From Roseicyclus sp. (GTDB lineage: Bacteria; Pseudomonadota; Alphaproteobacteria; Rhodobacterales; Rhodobacteraceae), in assembly GCF_018402035.1 (NCBI RefSeq), contig NZ_JAGYJN010000001.1, forward strand, positions 124,001 through 188,000: DNA of 64,000 nucleotides, read 5' to 3'. How positions within the stretch are numbered: the first letter of the stretch is position 1; each line of letters starts with the position of its first letter. The translations under genes were made by a program, and so were the position numbers. Shown piece after piece: positions 17,970 through 25,934 of the stretch. The notes beneath the pieces were generated by a model. That model did not search any database, was not told the origin of the DNA, and worked only from the letters and a program-made list of their open reading frames with translations.

Positions 17970-19030
17970 CGGGCTGGCCCCGGAAAGACCATGCCATCCA
18001 TCAGCTTGCGCGCGGTACGCAGCGTGCCTGCGGCAGTGATCCTACCCTGATCATCGCGCGTCAGCACCACTTCAGCCGCACCCGTGGGGTGTTCGATGCG
18101 AAACACGCCGTCACCGGGCAGGTGCGCGCGCTTTGCGGCAGGCCCTTTGGGCAGCACACAGGCCGCCGCCACGCTCACTGCAGCGAAAACGCCAATGGTG
18201 GCGTGGCAGCGATGGGGAATGAAGCTGCGCGTGGAGATCGCGCCGCCCGCCACCGCCGGTGAGACCAGCGTCATCTTGGGCACGCTTTTCAAACTGACAT
18301 CGCCCAAGCCCATCATCCGCCCCGCGATCAGCCGGATCGCGTCGATCTTTGCTTTGAGGTCGGCATCGGCATCAAGCGCCTCGCGGCTTTCCTGACCCGT
18401 CAGCCCAAAATCAGCGGCATCCATCACCACGATGGGCATCCCCATGTCGATCAAGGTACAATCGACGCCTGCGATCTGGTCAACGTCATGGCCCGTGGGC
18501 AGCATCACGCCGCCCGTCATCGACCCGGCCAGCCCGGAAAACATCAGCGGAATGGCAGCACTGCTGCCCGGCACGCCGTCGATACGGGCTGTGCCCTCAT
18601 AGCTGACCACGCCCCCCGGCGTGGCGACATGGGCCACGGACACTTCGCCGGTGTTGACCATATGGATGCTGACGGGTGTTTCATCCGCGCGCGCGGCGAC
18701 AAGCCCACGCTCGATAGCGGCGGGGCCGACACCGGCCAAGATATTCCCGCAGCCCTGCGCATCGCTGACCAGCGCCTGATCAACGAAAACCTGCAAGAAC
18801 AGATAATCCACATCGGCATCCGCGCGCGTCGATGGTGACAAGATGGCCACCTTGGAGGTTAGCGGATCGGCCCCCCCGATCCCGTCGATCTGGCGGGCAT
18901 CTGGGCTGCCCATGATCCTGAGCAAGATATCATCGATCGCCGCGCGGCCTGCGGGCAGATCGCTTGCCAGAAAATAGGCCCCCTTAGAGGTGCCCCCCCG
19001 CATCCAAAGGCAGGGGATGCCCTTATTCAT
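17951..19030 (-). CDS. galD: 4-oxalomesaconate tautomerase
   Basis: PrpF-fold tautomerase that converts the keto form of 4-oxalomesaconate to the enol form in gallate breakdown. The ATG at 19030 overlaps the galC stop by 8 bp, giving 359 residues; the longer open frame upstream belongs to galC DNA. The sequence tracks Pseudomonas putida GalD closely as I remember it: [61 protein letters not shown] and [21 protein letters not shown]. Both catalytic cysteines are present (in GCGN and RCHA). It is the third gene of galB-galC-galD. Confidence 0.92.
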   Translation of the reverse strand: MNKGIPCLWMRGGTSKGAYFLASDLPAGRAAIDDILLRIMGSPDARQIDGIGGADPLTSKVAILSPSTRADADVDYLFLQVFVDQALVSDAQGCGNILAGVGPAAIERGLVAARADETPVSIHMVNTGEVSVAHVATPGGVVSYEGTARIDGVPGSSAAIPLMFSGLAGSMTGGVMLPTGHDVDQIAGVDCTLIDMGMPIVVMDAADFGLTGQESREALDADADLKAKIDAIRLIAGRMMGLGDVSLKSVPKMTLVSPAVAGGAISTRSFIPHRCHATIGVFAAVSVAAACVLPKGPAAKRAHLPGDGVFRIEHPTGAAEVVLTRDDQGRITAAGTLRTARKLMDGMVFPGPARQPVTP

Positions 19031-19697
19031 AGCGCAGGCCCTTTTTGGCCAAAACCTCGCGCATGGCATAGATATCAAGGCCCAGTTCACCTGCGGCAAG
19101 GCGTTGGCGCTTGACCTCTTCGGCGGCGAGCCGCTTCTCGGCTGCGGCCAGCACACCTGCCGCCTCGGTGCAGCGCACAATGCAAACCCCATCATCATCG
19201 GCCACGACCACATCGCCGGGCTGAACGGCCGCACCCGCGCAAACGATGGGGATATTCACCGATCCTAGCGTTTCCTTGACCGTGCCTTGCGCGCTGACAG
19301 ACGTTGACCAGACGGGAAAGCCCATCGCGCGCAAATCGCGCAGATCGCGCACGCCTGCATCGATCACAAGGCCAGCACAGCCCCGTGCCATCGCAGAGGT
19401 TGCTAAAAGATCGCCGAAATAGCCATTGTCGCAGGGGCTTGTTGGCGCAAGCACCAAGATATCGCCCGGTTGCAACTGTTCGATGGCGACATGCAGCATC
19501 CAATTATCGCCGGGGGGTGCGCTGATTGTCACGGCACTTCCCGCGATGGCGACACCATCCTGAATGGGCCGCATCTTGGCGCCCATCAGCCCCTTGCGTC
19601 CCTGCGCCTCATGCACGGTGGCGACACCTGCTTTTGCCAGCCCTGCGATGACCTGCGCATCGGCGCGGGGGATGTTCTGGACCACCACGCCGCTCAT
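19023..19697 (-). CDS. galC: 4-carboxy-4-hydroxy-2-oxoadipate aldolase / oxaloacetate decarboxylase
   Basis: RraA-fold class II aldolase that splits 4-carboxy-4-hydroxy-2-oxoadipate into pyruvate and oxaloacetate, and often also decarboxylates oxaloacetate; it needs a divalent metal. The protein is 224 residues from the ATG at 19697, which overlaps the galB stop (ATGA). Key parts are [22 protein letters not shown], the pyruvate-binding loop [15 protein letters not shown], and [20 protein letters not shown], where Arg and Asp bind substrate and metal. A C-terminal helical tail ([20 protein letters not shown]) is typical for this aldolase group and absent from RNase-regulator RraA proteins. Confidence 0.92.
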   Translation of the reverse strand: MSGVVVQNIPRADAQVIAGLAKAGVATVHEAQGRKGLMGAKMRPIQDGVAIAGSAVTISAPPGDNWMLHVAIEQLQPGDILVLAPTSPCDNGYFGDLLATSAMARGCAGLVIDAGVRDLRDLRAMGFPVWSTSVSAQGTVKETLGSVNIPIVCAGAAVQPGDVVVADDDGVCIVRCTEAAGVLAAAEKRLAAEEVKRQRLAAGELGLDIYAMREVLAKKGLRYE

Positions 19698-20425
19698 AGT
19701 GCATCCACCGTGCGCGGGAAGATCGACTGAAACCCTTCGGCATATTTGCAATCGCGCCCGCCCGCTTGACCGCCGGAATTGCGCTTGAAGTGATTGGCGC
19801 GTTGCTGGGCCACCCGGGTGTAGTATTCCCACAGATGCGCTTGGCCGTTCATCTGCTCCATCGCGGCGCGCTTTTTGTCCCAAACCGGCGTGATGTCGAG
19901 GAACACATCGGGCTTCCAGCCCATCTGTTCGGTCTGGTGCGGCTCGAACAGGTAAAGCTGCGGCGCGCCCAGCACTTTTTGCCCCGGATTATGGCCCCAA
20001 GCCTGCGCGATCATCCGTGCCTCAAGCGCGATTTGCGTCATGTACATGTGGTCGGTGTTATAGGGGTCGTATTGGCTATGGCTCATCATCCAGGCGGGCT
20101 GCACCCGGCGGATCAGATCGACCAGCGCGTATTTATCCTCGCGCTCCATATGCAGCGGGTAATCGCCCAGATCGAAACAGACAAGCTCATGCACGCCCAG
20201 CACATTGGCCGCTGCTTCAGCCTCGGCGCGGCGGATGGCTTTGACTTCATCAAGGGTCTTGCCCTCTTTCCATAGCTTGGCGCTTTCGCCGCGTTCACCG
20301 AAGGACAGGCAGGCCACCGTGACGCGGATGCCCATCTGTGCATGCAGCGCGATGGCCCCGCCGCAGCGCCAGACGAAATCAGCAGCATGGGCGGAAATGA
20401 TGAGTGCGGTTGGTTGGTCGGTCAT
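19694..20425 (-). CDS. galB: 4-oxalomesaconate hydratase, PIG-L/LmbE fold
   Basis: Zinc-dependent hydratase that adds water to 4-oxalomesaconate to form 4-carboxy-4-hydroxy-2-oxoadipate. The protein has 243 residues. The PIG-L metal motif appears as [13 protein letters not shown] near residue 11, and a third ligand region is [15 protein letters not shown] near 114. The blocks [16 protein letters not shown] and [23 protein letters not shown] match P. putida GalB as I remember it, rather than deacetylases of the same fold. It is the first gene of the galBCD operon, transcribed away from the DUF1932 gene. Confidence 0.92.
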   Translation of the reverse strand: MTDQPTALIISAHAADFVWRCGGAIALHAQMGIRVTVACLSFGERGESAKLWKEGKTLDEVKAIRRAEAEAAANVLGVHELVCFDLGDYPLHMEREDKYALVDLIRRVQPAWMMSHSQYDPYNTDHMYMTQIALEARMIAQAWGHNPGQKVLGAPQLYLFEPHQTEQMGWKPDVFLDITPVWDKKRAAMEQMNGQAHLWEYYTRVAQQRANHFKRNSGGQAGGRDCKYAEGFQSIFPRTVDAL

Positions 20426-20599
20426 GATGGTCTGGTGCCCCTTTGCAAGCCATGTCCCATCATCGGGCAGGCGCGTGGCAGTGGCAAATCCGAACCGTGG
20501 TTCGCATCATAAGATTTAGCTTCTTTATATCGACAGAGGCGCGCGCCCATGCAAGCGTCGCGGGGAGAGAACAGCCATATCGACAAAGGAACAAGGCCG
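20426..20599. promoter_or_regulatory. Divergent galB / DUF1932-lysR control region with repeats
   Basis: Gap of 174 bp with two repeat systems. An inverted repeat at 20491-20504 has half-sites CGAACC and GGTTCG around two bases. A 13-base direct repeat of form ATATCGACARAGG lies at 20527-20539 and 20577-20589, 50 bp apart, with the second copy overlapping the ribosome site of the DUF1932 gene. These are candidate operators for the tandem-HTH LysR regulator encoded just downstream or for the IclR protein. Confidence 0.5.
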
Positions 20600-21475
20600 A
20601 TGACCGCAAAGATCGCCATGATTGGTTTCGGAGAGGCGGCAACAGCCTTTGTCAGCGGATGGGCGTTGGATGATCCGGCCCGTATCACCGCCTTTGATGT
20701 GAAATCGACCATGCCCGAGCACAAGTTGGCGATGGCGGCACGGCAGGCTGCCCTCGGCGTGACGGGCGTGCCCGACCTTACCCAAGCGCTGACACATGCC
20801 GATCTGGTGTTTTGCCTGATCACCGCAGACCGCGCCGCCGAAGCGGCCGAGGCCGCGGCTGCCACGGGTGCGCTCAGACCCGGCGCGCTGTGGTGCGATG
20901 GCAATTCCTGTGCACCGGATACCAAACGTCAAGCTGCCCGCGCGATCGAAGGGGCAGGGGCGCATTACATTGATATGGCGATCATGGCCCCCGTATATCC
21001 CAAGAAACATCTGGTGCCGATCAAGCTGGCGGGCGCGATGGCCGATGCCGCCGCTTTGGCACTTGCCAGCTTGGGCATGCGGCCCGAGGTGGTGGGCGAT
21101 CAGGTCGGCGATGCCTCGACCATCAAGATGCTGCGCTCGGTCATGATCAAGGGGCTGGAGGCGCTGGTGGCCGAGTGTTTCCTTTCGGCCCGGCGCGCGG
21201 GCGTCGAGCAACAGGTGATCGCCTCGCTTGAGGCATCGGACCCCGATATCGCGTGGCGCAAGCGCGGGGCCTATAACATCGAGCGGATGATGGTGCATGG
21301 CGCACGCCGCGCGGCCGAGATGCGCGAAGTGGCCAAGACGGTCGAGGGTTTGGGGCTGTCCCCCGGCCTCAGCCAAGCCACGGCAGCGTGGCAAGATATC
21401 GTCGCCGCCACCCATGCCGATCCGGGTGAGTATGATCTGATCGCGCGGCTGGATCGGGTCTTGGCGCGGTTGTGA
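20600..21475 (+). CDS. NAD(P)-dependent oxidoreductase with DUF1932 C-terminal domain
   Basis: Rossmann-fold dehydrogenase of 291 residues, related to 6-phosphogluconate and 3-hydroxyisobutyrate dehydrogenases. The nucleotide-binding start is KIAMIGFGEAATAFVSGW. The DUF1932-like helical domain begins near DQVGDASTIKMLRSVMIKG (residues about 172-190), where the Lys corresponds to the catalytic lysine of the superfamily. I place the start at ATG 20600; an upstream in-frame start adds 17 residues without support. It is divergent from galB and translationally coupled (GTGA) to the LysR gene, so a role in the same aromatic or gallate pathway is likely. The substrate is unknown. Confidence 0.82.
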   Translation: MTAKIAMIGFGEAATAFVSGWALDDPARITAFDVKSTMPEHKLAMAARQAALGVTGVPDLTQALTHADLVFCLITADRAAEAAEAAAATGALRPGALWCDGNSCAPDTKRQAARAIEGAGAHYIDMAIMAPVYPKKHLVPIKLAGAMADAAALALASLGMRPEVVGDQVGDASTIKMLRSVMIKGLEALVAECFLSARRAGVEQQVIASLEASDPDIAWRKRGAYNIERMMVHGARRAAEMREVAKTVEGLGLSPGLSQATAAWQDIVAATHADPGEYDLIARLDRVLARL

Positions 21476-22665
21476 GCGGGGGGCTCGCCGACAATCTGCG
21501 CCATTTGCGGCTGTTTTTGGCCCTGAGCGATGAGGGCAGCCTATCGGCGGCGGCGGCGCAAATGGGCGTCTCGCAGCCAGCGGCCAGCCAAGCCTTGGCC
21601 GCGCTGGAGCGCCGCGCAGGTGGGGGATTGGTCGCGCGCCGCATGGGTGGGGCATTGACCGCGCGGGGGCTGGCCCTGCATCCGCGCGTGGCGCGCGCCT
21701 TTGCGATTTTGGATCACGGCTTTGCCGATCTTGCGCCGCGCCTGAGCCTGACAACCAGCCATGCCCAATTGCGTGCGCTGATCGCCACTGTCGAGAGCGG
21801 CAGCTTTGCCTTGGCCGCCGCGCGCTTGGGGCTAAAGCCGCCCAGCGTGCAACGCGCCATCGCCACACTCGAGGCCGAGGCAGGCCGCACCCTGTTTACC
21901 CGCACTGCCCAAGGCATGCGCGCCAGCCGCGCGGCGCAATCCTTGAGCCGCGCAGCACGGCTGGCGCTTGCGGAGCTTGCACAGGCCGAGGCGGAATTGG
22001 CCGCAATCGACGGTGTCGCGGTCGGGCCGATCCGCGTGGGGGCGTTGCCCTTGGCACGGGCGGCGTGGTTGCCCGCAGCCCTTGCCGCGTTCCGGCGGCG
22101 CTGTCCGGGGCATGCAGTGTCGATCATCGACGGTGCTTATGGCGCCCTTATCGGGGCATTGCAGCGCACCGAGATTGACCTGATGCTGGGCGCGTTGCGC
22201 GCACCTGCACCTTATGATGATATCTGTGAAGCGCGCGTGTTCGACGACCGTTTAGCCTTGGTTGCGGCCCCCGGCCATCCCGCCTTGGGTGGCCACACCG
22301 CTGATCTGGCAGCATTGGCGCGCGCCGATTGGGTGGTGCCGCGCAGCGGTGCGCCGGGGCGGGCCCAATTCAACGCGCTTTTTGAGGCGGCAGGGCTATC
22401 GCCGCCCAGTGATGTGGTCGAGACGGGATCGGTCGTGATCTTGCGGGAACTCGCGGTCGAGGCAGGCTATCTTGGCTGCATATCAGGCGCGCAGCTTACC
22501 CCCGAATTGCGGCGCGGCCAGCTGGTGCAGCTTCCCATCGCGGGCGATCTTCCGGCGCGCCCCATCGGGATTTCAACGCGGGCGGGCTGGGTGCCGACAC
22601 GGGCGCAAGCGGTGCTGCTTGATTGCTTACTTGGCGCGGCACCCGATGGGCGGGTGCAACCCTGA
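21472..22665 (+). CDS. LysR-type regulator with two tandem helix-turn-helix domains
   Basis: Transcription factor of 397 residues, about 90 longer than a usual LysR protein (near 300). Two complete LysR-type winged-HTH domains follow each other. The first covers about residues 8-70 (LRHLRLFLALSDEGSLSAAA, QPAASQALAALERRAGG) and the second about 98-160 (HAQLRALIATVESGSFALAA, PPSVQRAIATLEAEAGRTLF). A single effector-binding domain fills about 185-385 (GPIRVGALPLARAAWLPAAL onward). Translation starts at a GTG overlapping the upstream stop. It probably controls the divergent galBCD and its own operon, with an intermediate of gallate or protocatechuate breakdown as effector. Confidence 0.88.
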   Translation: MSGGLADNLRHLRLFLALSDEGSLSAAAAQMGVSQPAASQALAALERRAGGGLVARRMGGALTARGLALHPRVARAFAILDHGFADLAPRLSLTTSHAQLRALIATVESGSFALAAARLGLKPPSVQRAIATLEAEAGRTLFTRTAQGMRASRAAQSLSRAARLALAELAQAEAELAAIDGVAVGPIRVGALPLARAAWLPAALAAFRRRCPGHAVSIIDGAYGALIGALQRTEIDLMLGALRAPAPYDDICEARVFDDRLALVAAPGHPALGGHTADLAALARADWVVPRSGAPGRAQFNALFEAAGLSPPSDVVETGSVVILRELAVEAGYLGCISGAQLTPELRRGQLVQLPIAGDLPARPIGISTRAGWVPTRAQAVLLDCLLGAAPDGRVQP

Positions 22666-22675
22666 GGTTGGGGGC

Positions 22676-23416
22676 CTAAAGGACCGCGTCAAAGAGCAGC
22701 TTCAGCGCGATCATCCCTAAAAGCGCCAAGATGATCTTGTCGAAGCTTTCTTTCGAGATGCGGCGCGCGAGCCATGCACCGATGGGCATGCCACCCAAAA
22801 GCGGCACCATCGCCGCCCCGCTCAGCGCTGCGATTTGTGGGGTCAAGATGCCCAAGCCGACCAATGCCGGGATCTGCACCAGCGACATGGCGCAGAAAAA
22901 CACCGAGATGGTGGCGATGAATTGACCACGCTCCAACCGCATCGCGTTGAGAAAGGTGACAGAGACAGGGGCCGAGATGCCACCGGCCCCTTGCATCATC
23001 CCGCCGATCAAGCCCACGGGCGCGCAAAGCCTGTCGGCCAAGGGCCGTGCCAGATGCCAGTTCGGGCGCATCAGCCGAAAGGCGATGTAAAGCAGCACGA
23101 CGCCAGCCACGACGCCCATCAAGACCTCGCCGGGCAAGAAGGCCAACAAGAGCGAGCCGATGCCCGCACCAAGTGCACCGGCACCGGCAAAGATCAGCGT
23201 AAAGCGCCGCGAGATCTGGTGTTTGCGGAATTGCCAGCCTTGCCAAAGATTGGTCAACAGGTTGGGGACGGTGAAGATCGCAACCGCCATCGGCACGTTG
23301 AAAATCACGGCCAGCACCGGCACACCGATCACCGGCGCGCCAGCCCCGGTTGCGCCTTTCAAGATGCCACCAAGGCCAAGCCCGATCAGGGCCAACAGAA
23401 TATCGCTACTGCTCAT
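22676..23416 (-). CDS. TauE/SafE family membrane permease (second copy)
   Basis: Second TauE/SafE (DUF81) family inner-membrane protein of the window, 246 residues. I start it at ATG 23416, with AAGGA 7 nt upstream; 40 further open codons upstream are not family-like. Its helices include the family opening GLGLGGILKGATGAGAPVIGVPVLAVIF, GAGGISAPVSVTFLNAMRLERGQ, and a C-terminal GMPIGAWLARRISKESFDKII. It is only distantly similar to the copy at 17220. It sits between the lysR and iclR genes and is divergent from the latter. Transport of an aromatic acid or anion intermediate is plausible but not shown. Confidence 0.8.
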   Translation of the reverse strand: MSSSDILLALIGLGLGGILKGATGAGAPVIGVPVLAVIFNVPMAVAIFTVPNLLTNLWQGWQFRKHQISRRFTLIFAGAGALGAGIGSLLLAFLPGEVLMGVVAGVVLLYIAFRLMRPNWHLARPLADRLCAPVGLIGGMMQGAGGISAPVSVTFLNAMRLERGQFIATISVFFCAMSLVQIPALVGLGILTPQIAALSGAAMVPLLGGMPIGAWLARRISKESFDKIILALLGMIALKLLFDAVL

Positions 23417-23528
23417 GATCCGATCCTTGTCGTCGCGGCACGTGCGGGCAAAGGGTAATCCGCGCTTTGTCGCGCGCTTGGTCGAGATTGGTATTGCGAA
23501 TTTGACAGTTCGGGCTAACCTGCCCGCA

Positions 23529-23547
23529 AATCTCAATTATTGGGATT
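23529..23547. promoter_or_regulatory. Near-perfect inverted repeat, candidate IclR operator
   Basis: A 19-bp inverted repeat (AATCTCAAT, one central base, ATTGGGATT; 8 of 9 positions symmetric) lies in the gap between the TauE gene and iclR. A consensus-like TTGACA hexamer occurs at 23502-23507. IclR proteins bind such short palindromes, so this is a candidate autoregulatory site. Confidence 0.4.
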
Positions 23548-23652
23548 TTGATCTTGTTGCAACAGAGCTTTGGGCAGAGGCGGATATATGCGGTTCATCT
23601 GCGGGTTTTTGCACCAATATGGGGCCGCGTTTGCCCCATTTGCGGGGCGACG

Positions 23653-24498
23653 ATGACCAGCACGTCGGGCAGCGGCGAGCGGATCTTGGCGATCCTTGAT
23701 CTGTTTACGCCGGATCGGCGCGAATGGTCGCCTGATGCGATGATGGCGGCTTTGGGCTATTCGCGCCCGACGCTGTATCGCTATCTCAAAACGCTGAAAA
23801 GCGCAGGTTATCTGGTGTCGTCGCCCAGCGACGGGCTGACCTTGGGGCCGCGCGTGACCGAGTTAGATTTTCTGATGCAACGCTCGGACCCGCTGATCGC
23901 GGCGGCGGCCCCATTTATCAAGCTTCTTGCCGCGCGCTACCCCGGTGTGGCCCTGATTACCCGCTGGTATGGCAGCAAGATCCTTTGTGTCGCGAGCGAA
24001 GGCGCGCCTGATGCGCCGGTGTCGAGCTATCCGCGCGGCCAGCCCATGCCGATTGCACGCGGCGGGATTTCGCGTGTCATCATGGCCAATCTGCCGCGCC
24101 GCGAGCAAGATCGGCTCATCAAAACCCAGCACGATATGTTGGCCGGGCCGAATACCACCGCTGATGCGCTGCGCGAGACCTACCGTAGCGTGCGCCGCAT
24201 GGGCTATTGCACCGCTTGGGGTGAGGTGACGCCGGGTGTGGTGGGCGTGGCTGGCCCGATCCTTGCGGCCGAGCGTATGCCAATCGGTGCAATCAGTATC
24301 ACCAGCGATGCTGCATCCATGACCGACACCCGCCTTGCCGCGATCGAGCGCGATATCCGCGACAGCGCGGCGGCCATCTCGGGTATGTTCTGCGCCAGAG
24401 GTGGCGCGCCGCTGCGTGATGTTAGGCCCGCGATCCAAGCGATAACTGACAAAGATTTTTCCGCGACAGACCAACAGCCTAGGAGGCACCGCTTATGA
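23653..24498 (+). CDS. IclR-family transcriptional regulator
   Basis: Regulator of 281 residues with an N-terminal winged HTH (residues about 7-65: GERILAILDLFTPDRREW, YSRPTLYRYLKTLKSAGYL) and a C-terminal IclR effector-binding domain (about 75-260: ARGGISRVIMANLPRREQ, GYCTAWGEVTPGVVGVAGPI). I start at MTSTSGSGE, as the 35 upstream codons are Cys-rich and unlike the family. Its stop overlaps the aldehyde dehydrogenase start (ATGA), so it is in the operon it probably controls. IclR proteins commonly sense aromatic acids. Confidence 0.88.
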   Translation: MTSTSGSGERILAILDLFTPDRREWSPDAMMAALGYSRPTLYRYLKTLKSAGYLVSSPSDGLTLGPRVTELDFLMQRSDPLIAAAAPFIKLLAARYPGVALITRWYGSKILCVASEGAPDAPVSSYPRGQPMPIARGGISRVIMANLPRREQDRLIKTQHDMLAGPNTTADALRETYRSVRRMGYCTAWGEVTPGVVGVAGPILAAERMPIGAISITSDAASMTDTRLAAIERDIRDSAAAISGMFCARGGAPLRDVRPAIQAITDKDFSATDQQPRRHRL

Positions 24499-25934
24499 CC
24501 ATCCATCCCGCAGCGCATTTCATCGGCGGCGATTGGGTCGCCGAAGGGCCGCTTGGCGATAGCCTAAACCCTGCCGATGGAACCCGCGTGGGCCAGTATC
24601 ACAGTGGCAGCGCCGATCTAGCCAATGCTGCGGCCAGTGCGGCGCGCGCGGCGTTTTTCGGCACCCCTTGGGCGCAAGCCCCCCGGCTACGCGCGCAGGT
24701 CCTATTAGAAATCGCCGAAAGGCTAGAGGCCGCCAAGGCCGAGATCGCTGATCTGGTGGTGCTGGAAAACGGCAAGCTCAGGGCCGAGGCGATGGGTGAA
24801 ACCATGGCCGCAATTTCTGAGACGCGCTATTACGCGGGGCTTGCGCGTAATATCCGCGGCACGATGCAAGAAATCGCGCCCGGCACGCTGTCGCTTTTTC
24901 ACCGCGAGGCGGCAGGGGTGGCCGGTGTCATCGTGCCATGGAACGCGCCCGTGACGCTGCTGATGCGTTCGCTTGCCCCTGCGTTGGCGGCGGGCTGCAC
25001 GGCGGTGATCAAGCCTGCGATCCAGACGCCCTTGGTGCATGCGCGCATCATGGCAGCCATTGCAGGGGCGCCAAGCCTGCCCAAGGGTGTGATCAATTCG
25101 GTTAATGAAAACGGCATCGCCGTAGGTCAAGCTATGGTCGCCTCGCCCGATGTCGATGTGATCTCCTTCACCGGCTCCAGCCGGACGGGGGCCGCGATCA
25201 TGGCCGCCGCCGCGCCGACGCTCAAGCGTGTTGGCTTGGAGTTGGGCGGCAAAGCACCCGCCGTGATTTTCGACGATGCCGATCTTGATCATGCGGTGCA
25301 TGAGCTGACCCATGGATCGCTGGCGATGGCGGGCCAGATCTGTGTCGCGGCTGCGCGGTTCTTGGTCCATGCGCCGGTTGCCGCCGCATTCGAGGAAAAG
25401 ATCACCCATGCTTTTCGCAATATCCGCACAGGGCCGGGCAGCGATCCGGCCAGCGAAATGGGCGCGCTCATCGATACCGAGAACCAAGCCCGTGTGCTGC
25501 GCCTGATCGAACAGGCGGGTGATGAGGGGCAAATGATTCTCAAGGGTGGGGTTCTGGGGAATGGTGCGTTCCTGACGCCGACGCTGTTTCGCATCGATAA
25601 TCTGCAATCGGCGCTGGTGCAGGAGGAGTTGTTCGGCCCCATCGTCTCGGTCGAGGTGTTCCATGACGAGGCCGAGGCCGTGGCGCGCGCCAATGCCACC
25701 CCCTACGGCCTTGCCGCATCGGTGTTTTCGCGCGATCTGGCGCGTGCGACCCGCGTGGCGCGCGCGATCCGGGCGGGCACCGTCTGGCTCAATTCCCATC
25801 TCAAGCTCTTCGCTGAGGCCGAGACGGGGGGCTATGGCAAATCTGGCCTTGGGCGGCTGCATGGCCCCGAAGGGCTTTATGATTTCCTTGAGACAAAGCA
25901 TATTTACATGGAACAGGGTGTGATCGGCGCATGA
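24495..25934 (+). CDS. NAD(P)+-dependent aldehyde dehydrogenase
   Basis: Cytoplasmic aldehyde dehydrogenase of 479 residues. Canonical segments are VAGVIVPWNAPVTLLMRSLAPALAAGC (cofactor site), FTGSSRTGAAIM, ELGGKAPAVIFDDADLD with general base Glu249, and AGQICVAAARF with nucleophile Cys283. The LFGPIVSVEVF block is also present. A strong AGGAGG lies before the ATG. Genes overlap on both sides (ATGA with iclR and with the hydroxylase), giving an aldehyde dehydrogenase-hydroxylase-SDR operon. That context suggests an aromatic aldehyde such as vanillin, benzaldehyde or syringaldehyde as substrate. The assignment to one aldehyde is not possible. Confidence 0.9.
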   Translation: MTIHPAAHFIGGDWVAEGPLGDSLNPADGTRVGQYHSGSADLANAAASAARAAFFGTPWAQAPRLRAQVLLEIAERLEAAKAEIADLVVLENGKLRAEAMGETMAAISETRYYAGLARNIRGTMQEIAPGTLSLFHREAAGVAGVIVPWNAPVTLLMRSLAPALAAGCTAVIKPAIQTPLVHARIMAAIAGAPSLPKGVINSVNENGIAVGQAMVASPDVDVISFTGSSRTGAAIMAAAAPTLKRVGLELGGKAPAVIFDDADLDHAVHELTHGSLAMAGQICVAAARFLVHAPVAAAFEEKITHAFRNIRTGPGSDPASEMGALIDTENQARVLRLIEQAGDEGQMILKGGVLGNGAFLTPTLFRIDNLQSALVQEELFGPIVSVEVFHDEAEAVARANATPYGLAASVFSRDLARATRVARAIRAGTVWLNSHLKLFAEAETGGYGKSGLGRLHGPEGLYDFLETKHIYMEQGVIGA

